From an uncultured Saprospiraceae bacterium (lineage in GTDB: Bacteria > Bacteroidota > Bacteroidia > Chitinophagales > Saprospiraceae): a stretch of DNA of 33,639 nucleotides. The position numbers and the translations under genes were made by a program. The notes beneath the pieces are model-generated. The model saw only the letters and a program-made list of their open reading frames with translations. It was not told the DNA's origin and ran no database searches. Within the stretch, counting starts at the first letter, position 1. Each line of letters begins with the position of its first letter. The stretch covers positions 1 to 33,639 of the forward strand of contig CALIEI010000211.1 of assembly GCA_938022165.1 (NCBI GenBank), written 5' to 3'. Shown piece after piece: positions 33,504-33,639 of the stretch.

Positions 33504-33639
33504 ATCGGGTAGGAAGACAAGGATTAATTCCTTGCCTGTCCTCCCACACCACCCTGCGTACGGAACCGTACAGGGCGGTTTTCTAACTAATTCTTTACAC
33601 CCTGATAAGAAGTGTAAAGTTCGTGATGTTCTCTTCAGT
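33504..33639 (-). mobile_element. 3' end of a group II intron (domains V and VI)
   Basis: Read on the minus strand, 33579-33548 folds as domain V: a 9-bp lower stem (ACCGCCCTG with CAGGGTGGT), a 2-base bulge CG, a short upper stem (TACG/CGTA) and a 4-base loop, with a CGC triad. Domain VI follows: GGGAGGA...CAAGG pairs with CCTTG...TCCT and CCC. A single bulged A at 33510, seven bases before the likely 3' end (GAT at 33506-33504), is the branch point. Between domain V and the right edge there is a further hairpin (33593-33600 with 33612-33619) and no maturase-like frame. Domains I-IV and any maturase gene would lie to the right of the window. It is co-oriented with the S8 protease. Confidence 0.85.

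Overview
The window looks like a chromosomal segment of a low-GC Bacteroidota bacterium, probably of the Saprospiria/Lewinella-like marine or sediment type. Evidence from the sequence: two proteins end in type IX secretion sorting domains (one gliding-type B, one Por-type A), PKD domains abound, several secreted proteins have short signal peptides ending in SxAQ, and several genes are preceded by the Bacteroidota -7 box TAnnTTTG (often TATATTTG) with very short leaders and no obvious Shine-Dalgarno sequence. The genus assignment is inference. No tRNA, rRNA, CRISPR array or transposase gene was seen.

Layout, left to right. Positions 1-6312 (minus): a 2032-residue alpha-2-macroglobulin with an intact CTEQ thioester motif, followed by the start of a second secreted-protein gene that is broken by a one-base frameshift and runs off the left edge. 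6313-9899: a small two-helix membrane protein (plus), two secreted proteins of unknown role (minus), and intergenic repeats. 9900-12588 (plus): sucC, a strong terminator, then xseA-xseB (exonuclease VII), the 58-residue xseB starting one base after xseA stops. 12589-13257: heptamer repeat arrays, a candidate small RNA or long 3' hairpin, and rplS (minus). 13358-15616 (minus): a large PKD adhesin-like protein exported by type IX secretion. 15777-18349 (plus): a TsaC/YrdC tRNA-modification enzyme and a GH36 alpha-galactosidase. 18362-20658: a divergent pair, C-terminal processing protease (minus) and an Lrp/AsnC regulator (plus), then a secreted CARDB-like protein (plus). 22176-24603 (minus): an unknown protein with a zincin-like but incomplete motif, and aspartate kinase. 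24903-28350 (plus): a compact three-gene sodium-pumping decarboxylase operon (gamma, biotin-carrying alpha, beta). 28347-30253 (minus): a small conserved protein, an S24-type self-cleaving repressor with a near-ideal palindromic operator in its upstream region, and a DUF6794-like secreted protein. 30376-33357 (minus): a subtilisin-family protease with PKD and type IX sorting domains. 33504-33639 (minus): the 3' end of a group II intron (domains V and VI), whose body lies beyond the right edge.

How they work together: most genes are housekeeping or single-gene units. The only clear multi-gene machines are exonuclease VII and the Na+-decarboxylase, which would couple decarboxylation of a carboxybiotin-linked acid to Na+ export. 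The alpha-2-macroglobulin, PKD protein, S8 protease and several small secreted proteins make this a region rich in envelope and export functions.

The most unusual non-coding content is (i) a dispersed family of four GC-rich intergenic elements that seem to share a core near AAGGAtnG and a terminal CCCCAAA, two of them with near-perfect long hairpins, (ii) several period-7 repeat arrays of unrelated sequence, and (iii) the group II intron end.
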